DNA of 38,633 nt from Elusimicrobiota bacterium (GCA_016182905.1 JACPFR010000062.1:1-38633); one strand, 5' to 3'; counted from the stretch's first letter, positions 25,723-33,869 are shown. The notes: a model not told the origin generated them from the letters alone. Numbers and translations: made by a program.

Positions 25723-27608
25723 CAGAAGAAGAGAAAGAACATCGCGCCCGCCTCCTCGTGCGGCGTCCGCCGGTCGAGGACGAGCCGGATCTCCGTGTCC
25801 CGGGTCAGGCGCACGGAGCTCGTCAGCCGCATTCTTTGGCGCGCCGCGGAGCGCTGCGCGTACTCGATGTACGTCGCCTCGCCGAGCATCCGCCAGCGCG
25901 AGGTCAGGTCGACGATCACGCCGGCCGTGCCGCCGGCCCCGGCCCGCCAATCCTGCGCCAGGACCGGCCCGAAGCCGAAGTCGGTCTCGGCCAAAGCGTA
26001 ATACAGCTCCCGCCGCCATAGGCGGCTCTGCGCGGACAGGCCGCCCCCGGCGTTGAGGTCGTAGTACATGCAGGACGCCCCGGAGCAGCCCAGTTCCTTG
26101 GCCTGGTCCACGCCGGTGGACAGCTTCCAGGAGGGTTTGCGCACCCAAGGGTCCCACGGGGACATCGAGACGATGGCGGCGACGTCGAGACGCTCGATGT
26201 ACGCCTCGCGCGCGTCGTTGTCGAAGCGCAGGCGCAGAGCGCCCATCTCGAGCTGGCTGTCCGGGATGTAGCCCTCGTCGACCGAGGAGAGGTCGTGCAG
26301 GGAGGGCCGCCAGGCCAACTCCTCGAACGAGCCCCGGCTCGACGCGCCGCCTCCGAGGCCCAGGCGCGCGGTGTCGTGTCCTGACTCGAGCGGGACCGGC
26401 CGCTCGAGCGGCGCCGGGGCCGGCGGCAGGCCGAGGCGGCCCCGCGCCCGCTGCAGGGCGTGGACGGCGTCGACGGTCTCGGCGCTCTGCTCCAAGTAGT
26501 AGCCCTTGCGGTAGCGGAGGTAGTCGTTCGCGGACTCCAGGATCAGGGCTTGGCTCGCCTTCGGGAACGCCGTCACGCTCTGGAGGCCCTCCGCGGTGAC
26601 CTCGCGGCCCAGACGCGTGGCGAGCGCGAGCTCCGCGGCGCCCGCGCGCGCGCGCCGGGCCTTGATCTCGGAGACGAAGGACGGGCGGTACTGCGGCGGG
26701 TCCACGAAGCCGGGACGCTCCCGCAGGACGCGGACGGTGTCGGCCGGGATGACGCTCCAGAAGAAGCCCGAGCCGACGTCGAGTGTCTCGTCGGCCGCCT
26801 CGAGGAGGGTCAGCAGCTGGTAGGAGCAGTTCTTCGTGAAGAAGTAGTAGTTGAAGTGCGTGCTGCCCATCTCCCAGCCGTGGCGTATCAAGTCGTCGAT
26901 CTGGGCGGGCGTCAGGTTCAGCCGATAGTCCCAAAGATCGCGCATCTCGAGGCTGCCGTACTCCTGCGTCTTCATGTAGAACGGCAGGAGGGAGTATTCC
27001 CCCTTGAACGAGCCGTTGAGGCCCTTGAGGGTGTAGACGAGGGCGTTGCTGGTGTCCGGGGTCGCCGCGAAGTTGATCGTGTAGTCGAGCAGGGCGTCGC
27101 CGCCGCCCCGGCGGTGCAGCCGCAGGAAGGTGTGGCCGTACATCGAGGCGGGGTTGTTGAGGAAGGCGCTGGCGAAGACGACCGACACCGCGGACGCGTC
27201 GATGGCCCCCCTCCAGGCCTCGAAATCCGGGCAGGCGCGCTCGGGGAGCTTCGCGGGATCGAAGGCCAGCTTCCCCTTGAGCCAATGGTAGCGCGCCGGG
27301 AAGCGGCACTGGGGATGCTGGCCCTCGGCCGGCGCGGGCTCGAAGAAAGCGGCGAGATCGGCCTCGAGCTCGGCGCCGGGGTCCGTCCGGCCGTCCGGCG
27401 CGAGGAAGAAGCTCCCTCCGTCCGCCTCGCTGCGCCAGCCCTTGCCCTTGGGACGGTAGTGGAGCAGCTTGAGCCATTTTCGCTCGCCGGACAGGCTCAG
27501 GCCGCGCGCCCGGGCGGAGAGCTCCTCGCGATAGGAAGGCTCCGCGGCCGAAAGGCCGCGAGGGACGAGGAGCAGGGCGAGCGTCAGGAGGACGCGAGGG
27601 GTCGTCAC
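25722..27608 (-). CDS. DUF4105 (Lnb N-terminal periplasmic domain) protein
   Basis: This 628-residue protein has a signal peptide (VLLTLALLLVPRGLSAAE). The conserved DUF4105 core is near residues 150-290: SAFLNNPASMYGHTFLRLHR, INFAATPDTSNALVYTLKGL, GSFKGEYSLLPFYMKTQEYG and FTKNCSYQLLTLLE. His, Asn and Cys in these motifs look enzyme-like, as in cysteine-peptidase folds. The C-terminal 250 residues are beta-rich and end in MFFLFF, an outer-membrane barrel style. It starts with GTG 27608 downstream of the DUF3015 gene and its hairpin, and overlaps the hydrolase gene. Confidence 0.82.
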   Translation of the reverse strand: MTTPRVLLTLALLLVPRGLSAAEPSYREELSARARGLSLSGERKWLKLLHYRPKGKGWRSEADGGSFFLAPDGRTDPGAELEADLAAFFEPAPAEGQHPQCRFPARYHWLKGKLAFDPAKLPERACPDFEAWRGAIDASAVSVVFASAFLNNPASMYGHTFLRLHRRGGGDALLDYTINFAATPDTSNALVYTLKGLNGSFKGEYSLLPFYMKTQEYGSLEMRDLWDYRLNLTPAQIDDLIRHGWEMGSTHFNYYFFTKNCSYQLLTLLEAADETLDVGSGFFWSVIPADTVRVLRERPGFVDPPQYRPSFVSEIKARRARAGAAELALATRLGREVTAEGLQSVTAFPKASQALILESANDYLRYRKGYYLEQSAETVDAVHALQRARGRLGLPPAPAPLERPVPLESGHDTARLGLGGGASSRGSFEELAWRPSLHDLSSVDEGYIPDSQLEMGALRLRFDNDAREAYIERLDVAAIVSMSPWDPWVRKPSWKLSTGVDQAKELGCSGASCMYYDLNAGGGLSAQSRLWRRELYYALAETDFGFGPVLAQDWRAGAGGTAGVIVDLTSRWRMLGEATYIEYAQRSAARQRMRLTSSVRLTRDTEIRLVLDRRTPHEEAGAMFFLFF

Positions 27609-27613
27609 GCGGG

Positions 27614-27650
27614 AAAAGCGCGGGCGGGACGCCTGGGGCGTCCCGCCCGC
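27614..27650 (-). terminator. Rho-independent-like terminator after the DUF3015 gene
   Basis: A perfect 14-bp GC-rich stem (27620-27633 with 27637-27650) has a 3-nt loop and is followed on the minus strand by GCTTTTCCC. The T-run is short, so some read-through into the DUF4105 gene is likely, since that gene has no other visible promoter. Confidence 0.65.
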
Positions 27651-27669
27651 GGTCAGTGAGCCGTCTCGC

Positions 27670-28161
27670 TTAGAGGGTCGCGAGCTTGGGGTTGACGGCC
27701 ATCTGGGCGCGGAGGTTGCGCAGCATGGTCGCCGAGTCCGTGTTCGCCGTCGGGAACAGGACGTCGTACTTCTCCTGGGTCATCGAGATGAAGGCCTTCT
27801 TCGAGGCCTCGTCGTTGGCGCCCATGAGCGAGGCGAAGGCGTTCAGGTACTCGCCGCCGCCCTGAGCCATCTCGGTGGAGAGCTTCTGCAGGTTGACTTC
27901 CGCGTAAGCGGCCTGCTTCTTCTCGTTGCGCACCCAGCCGCCCTTGACGCTGCAGCCCGCGGTCTCGGAGCTGATGCCGAAGGTCTGCGTGTACGTCCCG
28001 TTGGTCGTCCCGCCGAGCAGGGCAAAGACCTTCTTGTCCAGCTTGCCCGCGAACAGCTCGGTCCCGAGACCACAGCCGATGTTCGGATCGCTGCCGCCGG
28101 CCGCGTGCGCCGCGGAAATGAATGACGTCAGAACCAACATCGCCAACAGTGCCTTTTTCAT
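27670..28161 (-). CDS. DUF3015-family secreted protein
   Basis: This 163-residue protein has signal peptide MKKALLAMLVLTSFISAAHA. Motifs IGCGLGTELFAG, ALLGGTTNGTYTQTFGISSETAGC are typical of DUF3015. Two conserved Cys could pair. Function is unknown. It has a strong TTGACA/TAGACT promoter and AAGGAGA before the ATG. It lies upstream of the DUF4105 gene on the same strand; I recall this neighbourhood in proteobacteria but have not verified it. Confidence 0.85.
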   Translation of the reverse strand: MKKALLAMLVLTSFISAAHAAGGSDPNIGCGLGTELFAGKLDKKVFALLGGTTNGTYTQTFGISSETAGCSVKGGWVRNEKKQAAYAEVNLQKLSTEMAQGGGEYLNAFASLMGANDEASKKAFISMTQEKYDVLFPTANTDSATMLRNLRAQMAVNPKLATL

Positions 28162-28203
28162 GATTTCTCCTTTTATGCCCGGACGAAGCTCACGGCCGGG
28201 TTA

Positions 28204-28232
28204 AGTCTAGCCCCGGTCCCGCGGCTTGTCAA
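28204..28232 (-). promoter_or_regulatory. Promoter of the DUF3015 gene
   Basis: On the minus strand TTGACA (28227-28232), a 17-nt spacer and TAGACT (28204-28209) form a near-consensus promoter. The leader of about 35 nt contains AAGGAGA at 28166-28172. Confidence 0.75.
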
Positions 28233-28243
28233 TAGCGGCGGCG

Positions 28244-28858
28244 TCACTTCTTCTCGGGGGCCTTGGCCGGAGCTTCCTTGGCCTTGAGGACGGACTCGAT
28301 GTCGAGGGAGACGGCGACTTCGTCGCCGAGCATGAGCCCGCCGGTGTCGAGGGTCTTGTTCCAGACGATGCCGAAGTCCTTGCGGTTGATCGTGCCGGCG
28401 GCCGTGAAGCCCGCGCGGGTGTTCCCCCACGGGTCCTTGGTCGTGCCGCCGAGCTCGAGGTCGAGGACGACGGGCTTGGTCACGCCGTGCATGGTCAGCT
28501 CGCCGTGCAGCTTGGCCGTCTCGCCCTTGACGTCCGAGACCTTCGTCGACTTGAAGGTCATCTCGGGGTACTTGGCGACGTCGAAGAAGTCCGGGGACTT
28601 CAGGTGGCCGTCGCGCTTCTCGTTGTCGGTGTTGATCGTCGCGGGGTCGATCTTCGCGGCGACCTTCCAGGACTCCGGCTTACCGGGCGTGAACTCGATG
28701 ACGCCGGAGAAGCCCGTGAAGCGGCCGGGGACCTTCCCGACGAGATGCTTGATGCGGAAGCCGACCTGCGAGTGGGCGGAGTCGATCTCGTAGGTTTCGG
28801 CGCGGACGGCGGGAGAGAGGACGGCGAGGACGGCGGCGACGACGAGCAGCTTGCGCAT
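28244..28858 (-). CDS. YceI-family periplasmic lipid-binding protein
   Basis: This 204-residue protein has signal peptide MRKLLVVAAVLAVLSPAVRA, then YEIDSAHSQVGFRIKHLVGKVPGRF, the YceI start. GKPESWKVAAKIDPATINTDNEKRDGHLKSPDFFDVAKYPEMTF is the central motif. The family forms a lipocalin-like barrel that binds polyisoprenoid or quinone-type lipids. A Lys/Pro-rich tail ends the protein. It has its own promoter and AGGAGG before the ATG. Confidence 0.92.
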   Translation of the reverse strand: MRKLLVVAAVLAVLSPAVRAETYEIDSAHSQVGFRIKHLVGKVPGRFTGFSGVIEFTPGKPESWKVAAKIDPATINTDNEKRDGHLKSPDFFDVAKYPEMTFKSTKVSDVKGETAKLHGELTMHGVTKPVVLDLELGGTTKDPWGNTRAGFTAAGTINRKDFGIVWNKTLDTGGLMLGDEVAVSLDIESVLKAKEAPAKAPEKK

Positions 28859-28887
28859 GGTATAGCCTCCTGTGCGGATATGGCTAT

Positions 28888-28916
28888 ATGTAACAGGTTT
28901 GATTACATCTTGTCAA
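28888..28916 (-). promoter_or_regulatory. Promoter of the YceI gene
   Basis: On the minus strand TTGACA (28911-28916), a 17-nt spacer and TTACAT (28888-28893) precede an AGGAGG site and the ATG at 28858. It sits in the 54-nt gap after the permease stop. Confidence 0.7.
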
Positions 28917-30184
28917 GCCGGGCGCCGGCGGGAAAGGAGCCGCGCGCCGGCGCGCAGGGCGAAGCCCGCCGCGAGCACGGCCGCCGAGGCCGCGACCTGC
29001 AGCCAGCCGCCCTGGGCGCCGAGCCACGCCGTGGCCCCGATGCCCGCGAGCGGCACGAGGGCGCCCGCGGCGAGGCCCAGCCGGCCCCGCGCGCGGCGGG
29101 AGCGGCGCGCGAGGACGACGGCGCAGGTGGACAGGAACTGCGCCCCGATGACGACGTTCGAGAAATCCACGAGGCCTTCGAAGTCGAGCAGCAACGCGGC
29201 CGCCAGCGCCGTGCCGGTGGACCAGAGGATCGAGGCCGAGGGCGTGCCGAAGCGGGGATGGACCGCGGAGAGGACCTTGGGAAGATGCCCCTCCTCGGAG
29301 AGAGCCACGAGATAGCGCGGGCCGCCCAGCGCCGAGCCGGCGACGTAGCCGGTCATCGAGATCACCGCCCCGGCGGTCACGAGCGCCCCGCCCCACGGGC
29401 CCATCAAGGCGGACGCGGCGTCGGCGAGCGGGCGCTCCGAGGCGGCGAGCCCCGGGACCAAGGCCAGCGCGGCGACCTGGACCAGGATATAGAGGACGGC
29501 GGAGCCGCCGAGGGCCGCCAGCACGGCGAAGGGCACGTCGCGCTTGGGGTCTCGGGCCTCGCCCGCGGGCACGGGCACGGTCTCGAAGCCCTGATAGGCG
29601 AAATACGCGAGGAAGCAGGCGGCCCCGAGAGGCTCCCCCCAGCCCTGCGGCGGCGCCTGCGGACGCCACGCCGGCAGGGCGTGCAGGCCGGCCAGCGCGA
29701 TCAGCGCGATCGGGATGAGCTTGGCGACGGTGAAGAAATCCGTGGTCCACGCCCCGAGGCGCACGCCGCGCCAGTTCAGCGCGCCGAAGCCGCCGATGGC
29801 GAGGCAGGCGACGGTCTTTCCGATATACGGGCGCTCCGCCGCCCACGGCAGGTACGACGCGATGCCGTTGGCCACGGCGGCCCAGCTCACGACCATCGTG
29901 ATCCAGCACAGCCAGCCGATGGCGAAGCCCCAATCCGGGCCGAACTCCGCGTGGGCGTACAGCGCCGGCCCGCCGGCGCGGTCGTGCTCCGCGGAGGCCT
30001 CCGCGAAGCACAGCGCCACGGGCGCCAGGAGCAGGGCGGTCAGCGCGTAGGCGAGCGGGGAGGCCGAGCCGAGGTGGCCGGCCAGGCGCCCGGGGAACAG
30101 GAACACGCTCGAGCCGACCACGGCGTTGATCCCGAGGCACAGCAGGTCGAAACGGGTGAGCAGGCGATGGGGAGGCGGCGTCAC
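28913..30184 (-). CDS. APC-superfamily amino acid permease
   Basis: This 423-residue protein has about 12 membrane helices. LLCLGINAVVGSSVFLFPG is the first helix with the GxG-type substrate motif of APC transporters, and FLAYFAYQGFETVPVPAGEARDPKRDVPFA is the conserved helix-6 to loop region. The substrate is unknown; an amino acid or amine is likely. GTG 30184 overlaps the upstream stop (GTGA), placing it last in the transpeptidase operon. The longer upstream opening is not used. Confidence 0.85.
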   Translation of the reverse strand: MTPPPHRLLTRFDLLCLGINAVVGSSVFLFPGRLAGHLGSASPLAYALTALLLAPVALCFAEASAEHDRAGGPALYAHAEFGPDWGFAIGWLCWITMVVSWAAVANGIASYLPWAAERPYIGKTVACLAIGGFGALNWRGVRLGAWTTDFFTVAKLIPIALIALAGLHALPAWRPQAPPQGWGEPLGAACFLAYFAYQGFETVPVPAGEARDPKRDVPFAVLAALGGSAVLYILVQVAALALVPGLAASERPLADAASALMGPWGGALVTAGAVISMTGYVAGSALGGPRYLVALSEEGHLPKVLSAVHPRFGTPSASILWSTGTALAAALLLDFEGLVDFSNVVIGAQFLSTCAVVLARRSRRARGRLGLAAGALVPLAGIGATAWLGAQGGWLQVAASAAVLAAGFALRAGARLLSRRRPA

Positions 30185-30963
30185 GGCTTCGTCTCGAGGG
30201 TCAGGAGGATCTTCGTGCCGACGAAACTCCGGCTGTAAAGGCGGGCCGCCACGGCCCGCGGCAGGGAGAGGCACAGGTGCGGGAAGGCCTCGTGCTCGGC
30301 CTCCTTCAGCGGCGGGCCGTGCAGCACGAGCCCCTCCTTCGTGAACAGGACGAACTCCCCGAGCGCGCTCGCGCGCAGCGAGGTGCCGACCTGCGGCGGC
30401 TCCCATTGGAGCTGGCCGCCGACCTGGTCGGACTTCGGCCGCTCGGTGCTCGCGAAGCGCTCCTTGCTGACGATCGCCGCGCTCCTCGGCGGCGGGCGCG
30501 TCTCCCCGCCGACGGCCCGCGGGCGCGCGCCGGCGAGCGGGAGGCTCTCGGCGATCTGGTCGCCGAGCATGAGATGGATCCTGTCGGCTCCGTCTTCGAC
30601 GCGGACCCAGAGGCTCATGATCTCGAGCTGCTTCTCGAGCAGGCGCTTCTCCTCGGAGAGCGCGAGCCCTCCCTCGAACAGGGCCTTGCGCGAGCGGGAC
30701 AAGGTCGCCGCGCTCGCCTTGGCGCGCGCGAAATCGCGGGACGCGAGGGCGCTCAGGGCCCGGCGCTCGGCCAGGTCCAGGTCGAGGTCCTCGCGCGCGA
30801 CCGCGAGGGCGGCGCGCTCGTCGGCGGCGCGCGCCGCGCTCTCCGACACCCAGCGCCCCGTCAGCCAGAGGCAGCCGATGATCGCGGCGCCGGCGGCGGA
30901 AAGCCCGAGGGCTCCGACGCGGCGGTCGAGGCTGTCGAGACGGCGCGCCAGCGTCATGCTCAT
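30181..30963 (-). CDS. Divergent L,D-transpeptidase-like membrane protein with altered active site
   Basis: This 260-residue protein has one membrane anchor (about 17-36), a coiled coil (about 42-115) and a C-terminal domain. By eye the C-terminal domain follows its upstream neighbour: SLWVRVEDGADRIHLMLGDQI against ALHLVIDAKANKLYVKKGAQL, and LVLHGPPL...PHLCLSLPRAVAARLYSRSFVGTK against YLIHGTKR...SHGCVRVGAADLEKLYASVPNGTK. His215, His229 and Cys231 are kept, but the Gly and Arg of the SHGCVR motif are Leu230 and Ser233. It may be inactive, a partner of the active enzyme, or changed in reaction. Start overlaps the upstream stop (ATGA). Confidence 0.6.
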   Translation of the reverse strand: MSMTLARRLDSLDRRVGALGLSAAGAAIIGCLWLTGRWVSESAARAADERAALAVAREDLDLDLAERRALSALASRDFARAKASAATLSRSRKALFEGGLALSEEKRLLEKQLEIMSLWVRVEDGADRIHLMLGDQIAESLPLAGARPRAVGGETRPPPRSAAIVSKERFASTERPKSDQVGGQLQWEPPQVGTSLRASALGEFVLFTKEGLVLHGPPLKEAEHEAFPHLCLSLPRAVAARLYSRSFVGTKILLTLETKP

Positions 30964-31736
30964 TCGAAGATCCACACCTTCGTCCCGTTCGGCACGGACG
31001 CGTACAGCTTCTCGAGGTCCGCGGCGCCGACGCGCACGCAGCCGTGCGAGGCCGGGCGCCCGAGCAGCTCCTCGCGCTTGGTGCCGTGGATCAGGTAGCC
31101 GTCGCCGAGGTTCATGACGAAGCCCCCGAGCTCGCCGGACACCATGCGGGACGGGTCCCCGGGAGGAGGCACCGGCTCGCCCGCCTCCACGTAGGCCCAG
31201 TCCGGCTTGCGCCACTGGGGATTGACCGCCTTGCCGATGACGCGGAACTCCCCGCGCGGCGTCACGAACTCCCACTTCCGTCCGCTCTTGGCGTCCTTGA
31301 GGACGCCGCCGCGGCCCACGGAGACGTCGGCCTGCCAAAGGAGCTGAGCTCCTTTCTTGACATAGAGCTTGTTGGCCTTCGCGTCGATGACCAAGTGCAG
31401 GGCGCCCTTCAGGCGCTTGGCGACCTTCGCGCGCAGCAGGCCGACCTCGCCCTCGATGGCCTTCTGGGTCCGCAGGTAGCCCTTGTCCTCGGGGAGTATG
31501 TTCGGGATGTCCTGGAGGAAGCGCGCGTCGCCCGCCCGCTCGCCGGCCTCGCGCGCCAGGGCCCGAAGGCTGCGCGCGCCCTCGTCGAGCGCGCGGGCCT
31601 CGTCCTCGAGGCGGCCCGCCTCGCGGGACAGCGCGGCCCCGTCCCGGGAGATCGCGCAGGCCCGCCAGCCGAACGCCGCGGTCCACAGCGCGAGCGCCAG
31701 GGGATAGACCGTCCGCCCGAACGGGTTCTCGCTCAC
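30960..31736 (-). CDS. L,D-transpeptidase (YkuD domain), membrane-anchored
   Basis: This 258-residue protein has an N-terminal anchor (about 9-28), a coiled coil (about 33-75) and a YkuD domain from about 112. The active-site motif is complete: His217 (IHGTK), Ser230-His231-Gly232-Cys233 and Arg235. The family forms 3-3 crosslinks in peptidoglycan or attaches proteins to it. GTG 31736 overlaps the stop of the upstream lipoprotein (GTGA) and the stop overlaps the next gene (ATGA). Confidence 0.9.
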   Translation of the reverse strand: MSENPFGRTVYPLALALWTAAFGWRACAISRDGAALSREAGRLEDEARALDEGARSLRALAREAGERAGDARFLQDIPNILPEDKGYLRTQKAIEGEVGLLRAKVAKRLKGALHLVIDAKANKLYVKKGAQLLWQADVSVGRGGVLKDAKSGRKWEFVTPRGEFRVIGKAVNPQWRKPDWAYVEAGEPVPPPGDPSRMVSGELGGFVMNLGDGYLIHGTKREELLGRPASHGCVRVGAADLEKLYASVPNGTKVWIFE

Positions 31737-32269
31737 GGGAGCGGGATCTCGTCGACGGGGTCGTCGGGGCGGGCGGCCCTCGCGGGGCGGCGCTCGCTGG
31801 CCAGGGGCGCGAGCGCGCGGGAGGCGGCGTCGGCGATCTCGGCGGCGTCCGCGAACGCCTCGCCGCGCGGATGGGCGACGGCGCGGAGGACCGCGTCCCC
31901 GGTCCGCGCGTCGAGCGCGGAGACCTCGAGCCCGCGCCAGGCCGGGTCCAGGGAGAGGAAGGCGACCGCGTCGGCGCCGGTCGCGCGGCGGATCTCGTCG
32001 AGCAGGCGCGGGTTGCGGGCCGCCTCGAGGCCGATCGCCGAGCCGGCCAGGACGCTGTCGGACTCCTCGAGAGCGGAGGCGGTCAGGCCCAGGGACTCGA
32101 GGCGACGCACGAGGGCCCGGGAGATCTCGACGCCCTTGCCGCGGGCCCCGCGCGTCGCGGCGACGGCCACCGTCCGGGCCCGGAACGAGGGAGCGCGGGA
32201 CAAGGTCTCCTGGCGCTCGGCGCCGCCGCACGCGGCGAGCAGGAGGAGCGCCGGCAGGAGGCGCCGCAC
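31733..32269 (-). CDS. Small lipoprotein, possibly LpoB/CsgG-like fold
   Basis: This 178-residue protein has lipobox LLLLAAC (MRRLLPALLLLAACGG). The body reads TVAVAATRGARGKGVEISRALVRRLESLGL, later LLDEIRRATGADAVAFLSLD, a beta-alpha pattern like TolB_N/LpoB/GNA1162-type lipoproteins with their GAD..v.g segment. The family call is weak. Its place directly before an L,D-transpeptidase suggests an activator or anchor for it. GTG 32269 begins 7 nt after the RRM gene stop. Confidence 0.6.
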   Translation of the reverse strand: MRRLLPALLLLAACGGAERQETLSRAPSFRARTVAVAATRGARGKGVEISRALVRRLESLGLTASALEESDSVLAGSAIGLEAARNPRLLDEIRRATGADAVAFLSLDPAWRGLEVSALDARTGDAVLRAVAHPRGEAFADAAEIADAASRALAPLASERRPARAARPDDPVDEIPLP

Positions 32270-32276
32270 CGGCGGC

Positions 32277-32789
32277 CTACCAGCCGTCGTTGTCGAAATC
32301 GTCGTCGTTCTTCCCCTTCTTCCCGCCCTTGCCGCCGAAGCCGCCCTTCTTCTCGAAGCCCTCGCCGCCGCGGCCCTTCTTCTTGTTGTCGTAGCGGTTC
32401 TTGCGGTCGGAGAAGGCCTTGCTGTCGGCGCCGAAGTTGGGGTTGCGCTCGCCGAAGCCGCCGGAGGGCCGGGGGGCGCCGCCGCCGGGCGCGCCGCCGC
32501 CGAAGGCGGGGCGGGGCGGGTAGCCGCCGGCCGGGCGCGGCTCCATCGGGCGCGCCTCGTTGACCATGATGCGGCGGGTGCCGAGGGTGAAGTTGTTGTA
32601 CTTCAGGAGAGCGGCCTGGGCCTGCTCGTCCGTGGACATCTCGACGAATCCGAAGCCCTTGGAGCGGTTGGTCATCTTGTCGATGATCACCTTCGCGCTC
32701 ACCACGGTCCCGCACGCGCCGAACAGCTCCTTCAACTGAGCGTCGTTCGTCTCGTACGGAAGGCCTCCCACGAACAGCTTCTTACCCAT
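32277..32789 (-). CDS. RRM-domain RNA-binding protein with Gly-rich tail
   Basis: This 170-residue protein has a single RNA recognition motif in the first 80 residues, with RNP2 KLFVGGLP and RNP1 KGFGFVEM. The tail is Gly/Pro-rich, then basic (KNRYDNKKKGRG), and ends in an acidic NDDDFDNDGW. Such short bacterial RRM proteins bind single-stranded RNA and often act in cold or stress. TATAAT at 32826-32831 and AAGGAGA at 32800-32806 give a leadered transcript. It is probably the first gene of the operon down to the permease, as no terminator is visible after it. Confidence 0.9.
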   Translation of the reverse strand: MGKKLFVGGLPYETNDAQLKELFGACGTVVSAKVIIDKMTNRSKGFGFVEMSTDEQAQAALLKYNNFTLGTRRIMVNEARPMEPRPAGGYPPRPAFGGGAPGGGAPRPSGGFGERNPNFGADSKAFSDRKNRYDNKKKGRGGEGFEKKGGFGGKGGKKGKNDDDFDNDGW

Positions 32790-32825
32790 TATCGGTTACT
32801 CTCCTTGCGTTTTTACCGTCGATAA

Positions 32826-32831
32826 ATTATA
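32826..32831 (-). promoter_or_regulatory. -10 box TATAAT of the RRM gene
   Basis: A consensus TATAAT lies on the minus strand about 36 nt before the ATG. A clear -35 box is not seen. A Shine-Dalgarno sequence AAGGAGA follows at 32800-32806. Confidence 0.6.
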
Positions 32832-32936
32832 CACCATAAGGCGCCGCCCGTCGTGAAGGGCGCCCGCGGGCGGCGGCGCGGCCTCGTGCATGCGTGGTTC
32901 GGACGCTCATCACCGCGGCGAGCCCATCCGGGACGC

Positions 32937-33389
32937 TTACTTCGGGCTCATGAGCCCCGGGACGACGGGGTTCTGCTTGCCGAAGACGCCGAGGACGGCG
33001 GGGTCGTCCTTCGGGGCCTTCGCGACGAAGCCGCGCAGCTCCTCGGGCACGAGCTCGGGCTTCTCGAAGACGGCGTGCTCATGGGTGAGCTGGGAGTCGA
33101 GGGAGGTCTGGTCCATCGCGACGGAGGCCGAGGGCACCATGCGGATGGTGTCCCACGGGCAGTCCTTCGCGCAGAGCTGGCAGCCGATGCAGATGTCGTA
33201 GTTGACGTAGACGCCCTTGGCCGCGGGCTCGTCGTCGCCGAACTTCTCGATGCAGGACGGGACGGGGCAGACGGCGATGCAGACCTCGCAGCCGGTGCAG
33301 GCGTCGAGGTTGATGAGCGCCTTGATCCGGGCTTTGGACGCGCCTTTGACGAGGGCGGCGCGGCGCGAGTCGTTCTGGGGAGCGGGCAT
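32937..33389 (-). CDS. 2[4Fe-4S] ferredoxin-type protein
   Basis: This 150-residue protein has two cluster motifs, CTGCEVCIAVCP and CIGCQLCAKDCP, with extra Cys in VPSC between them. The N-terminal 25 residues and the 65-residue C-terminal tail (AVFEKPELVPEELRGF) have no known match. It carries electrons; the partner is unknown. Its ATG follows the bcp stop directly (TAAATG), so it is cotranscribed and probably coupled. Confidence 0.88.
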   Translation of the reverse strand: MPAPQNDSRRAALVKGASKARIKALINLDACTGCEVCIAVCPVPSCIEKFGDDEPAAKGVYVNYDICIGCQLCAKDCPWDTIRMVPSASVAMDQTSLDSQLTHEHAVFEKPELVPEELRGFVAKAPKDDPAVLGVFGKQNPVVPGLMSPK

Positions 33390-33863
33390 TTAGACGGCCT
33401 CCAGGATGGCTTCGGCGTGGCCTGAGACGGACACCTTGCGCGCGGCCTGCAGGATCCGGCCGGTCGGCCCGATCACGAAGGTCGAGCGCACGACGCCCAT
33501 GAACTTGCGGCCGTAGAGGGACTTCTCCTGCCAGACGCCGTAGGCCTGGCAGATCTCCTTGTCCTCGTCGGCGAGGAGCGGGAACGGCAGGCCGTGCTTG
33601 GCCTTGAAGCCGGCGTGGGACTTCGCCGAGTCGGGGCTGACGCCGAGGATGCGCGCGCCTTTCTTGACGAAGGAGTCGTAGCGGTCGCGGAAGTCGCAGG
33701 CCTCGGTCGTGCAGCCGGAGGTGTTGTCCTTCGGGTAGAAATAGAGGACGACGGTCTTGCCCTTGAGCGCCTTGAGGGACCAGGTGCGGCCGGTCTCGTC
33801 GGCGGCGGAGAAGTTGGGGGCCTTGTCGCCGACGGCGACGGGCTTCGTTTTGCTCTCAGGCAC
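33390..33863 (-). CDS. bcp: Thioredoxin-dependent peroxiredoxin Bcp (PrxQ)
   Basis: This 157-residue protein has the Prx motif YPKDNTSGCTTEACDFRD with peroxidatic Cys51 and resolving Cys56, the PrxQ spacing. GVSPDSAKSHAGFKAKHGLPFPLLADED and RSTFVIGPTGRI are conserved. It reduces peroxides using thioredoxin. GTG 33863 is preferred over the upstream opening at 33899 because TACAAT lies 6 nt before it and the family starts there. Confidence 0.92.
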   Translation of the reverse strand: MPESKTKPVAVGDKAPNFSAADETGRTWSLKALKGKTVVLYFYPKDNTSGCTTEACDFRDRYDSFVKKGARILGVSPDSAKSHAGFKAKHGLPFPLLADEDKEICQAYGVWQEKSLYGRKFMGVVRSTFVIGPTGRILQAARKVSVSGHAEAILEAV

Positions 33864-33869
33864 CCGGCC

